Shown here: positions 14,082 to 14,083 of the stretch, one piece after another
How the letters are laid out: each line of letters begins with the position of its first letter
Numbering within the stretch: the first letter of the stretch is position 1
Source of the DNA: Rikenellaceae bacterium
GTDB lineage: Bacteria > Bacteroidota > Bacteroidia > Bacteroidales > UBA932
Reading direction: 5' to 3'
Length of the DNA stretch: 14,083 nucleotides
Assembly: GCA_900769385.1 (NCBI GenBank)
Contig: CAAGGO010000294.1
Span: 1 to 14,083, forward strand
Notes under the pieces: generated by a model
The model's input: only the letters and a program-made list of their open reading frames with translations
Databases searched by the model: none
Told to the model about the DNA's origin: nothing
Made by a program: the position numbers and the translations under genes

Positions 14082-14083
14082 TT

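Noticed and set aside
1..14083. CRISPR array, insertion sequence or integrase
   Set aside because: No regularly spaced direct repeats, no transposase or integrase-like frame and no terminal inverted repeats were seen.

Overview
The window looks like chromosomal DNA of a member of the order Bacteroidales (phylum Bacteroidota). Supporting signs are repeated exact copies of the Bacteroidota -7 promoter element TAnnTTTG upstream of genes, near absence of Shine-Dalgarno sequences, lipoprotein signal peptides, an outer-membrane barrel C-terminus ending in the style typical of this phylum, and isoprenoid synthesis by the MEP pathway (ispF). I cannot assign a family or genus. Most of the window is of moderate GC; about 10.6-12.6 kb is clearly AT-richer.

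Layout. 29-287 (minus) is a complete small tRNA transcription unit: promoter, tRNA-Gln(CTG), tRNA-Met(CAT), hairpin terminator. 269-4236 (minus) is a three-gene cluster: a helical protein of unknown function, a lipoprotein that fuses a rhodanese domain to an isoaspartyl peptidase/asparaginase, and a membrane sulfatase-fold phosphoglycerol transferase (LtaS/MdoB-like) overlapping it by ATGA. A 235-base divergent intergenic region with a perfect 16-bp palindrome separates these from 4472-5887 (plus), an exported TPR protein. Right after it lies 5888-6165, the surviving C-terminus of an outer-membrane beta-barrel receptor, a deletion scar.

6168-7016 (minus) is a NodB-like lipoprotein with an altered first catalytic motif. 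Divergent from it, 7143-10061 (plus) is a sugar operon: ROK-family kinase, MFS transporter and a PRK02947/UPF0309-type SIS sugar-isomerase-fold protein, closed by a strong terminator. Together they suggest uptake, phosphorylation and isomerisation of an unidentified sugar, perhaps an amino sugar.

10309-12667 (plus) is the accessory part: a lipoprotein with cysteine-rich zinc-ribbon-like modules, an InlB-type repeat and a JAMM-like HxHP...SxxD C-terminus, interrupted by one in-frame TAA, followed one base later by a small exported protein. The architecture resembles a polymorphic toxin with a periplasmic immunity partner; that reading is inference. The island is bracketed by two hairpin terminators that resemble each other.

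12731-13468 (minus) is a TorF-like outer-membrane barrel and 13549-14034 (minus) is ispF. The last bases hold a plus-strand -7 box for a gene beyond the window.

Across the window the word RTCGGGAA (R = A or G) and its complement is strongly over-represented, in several reading frames and in intergenic DNA.
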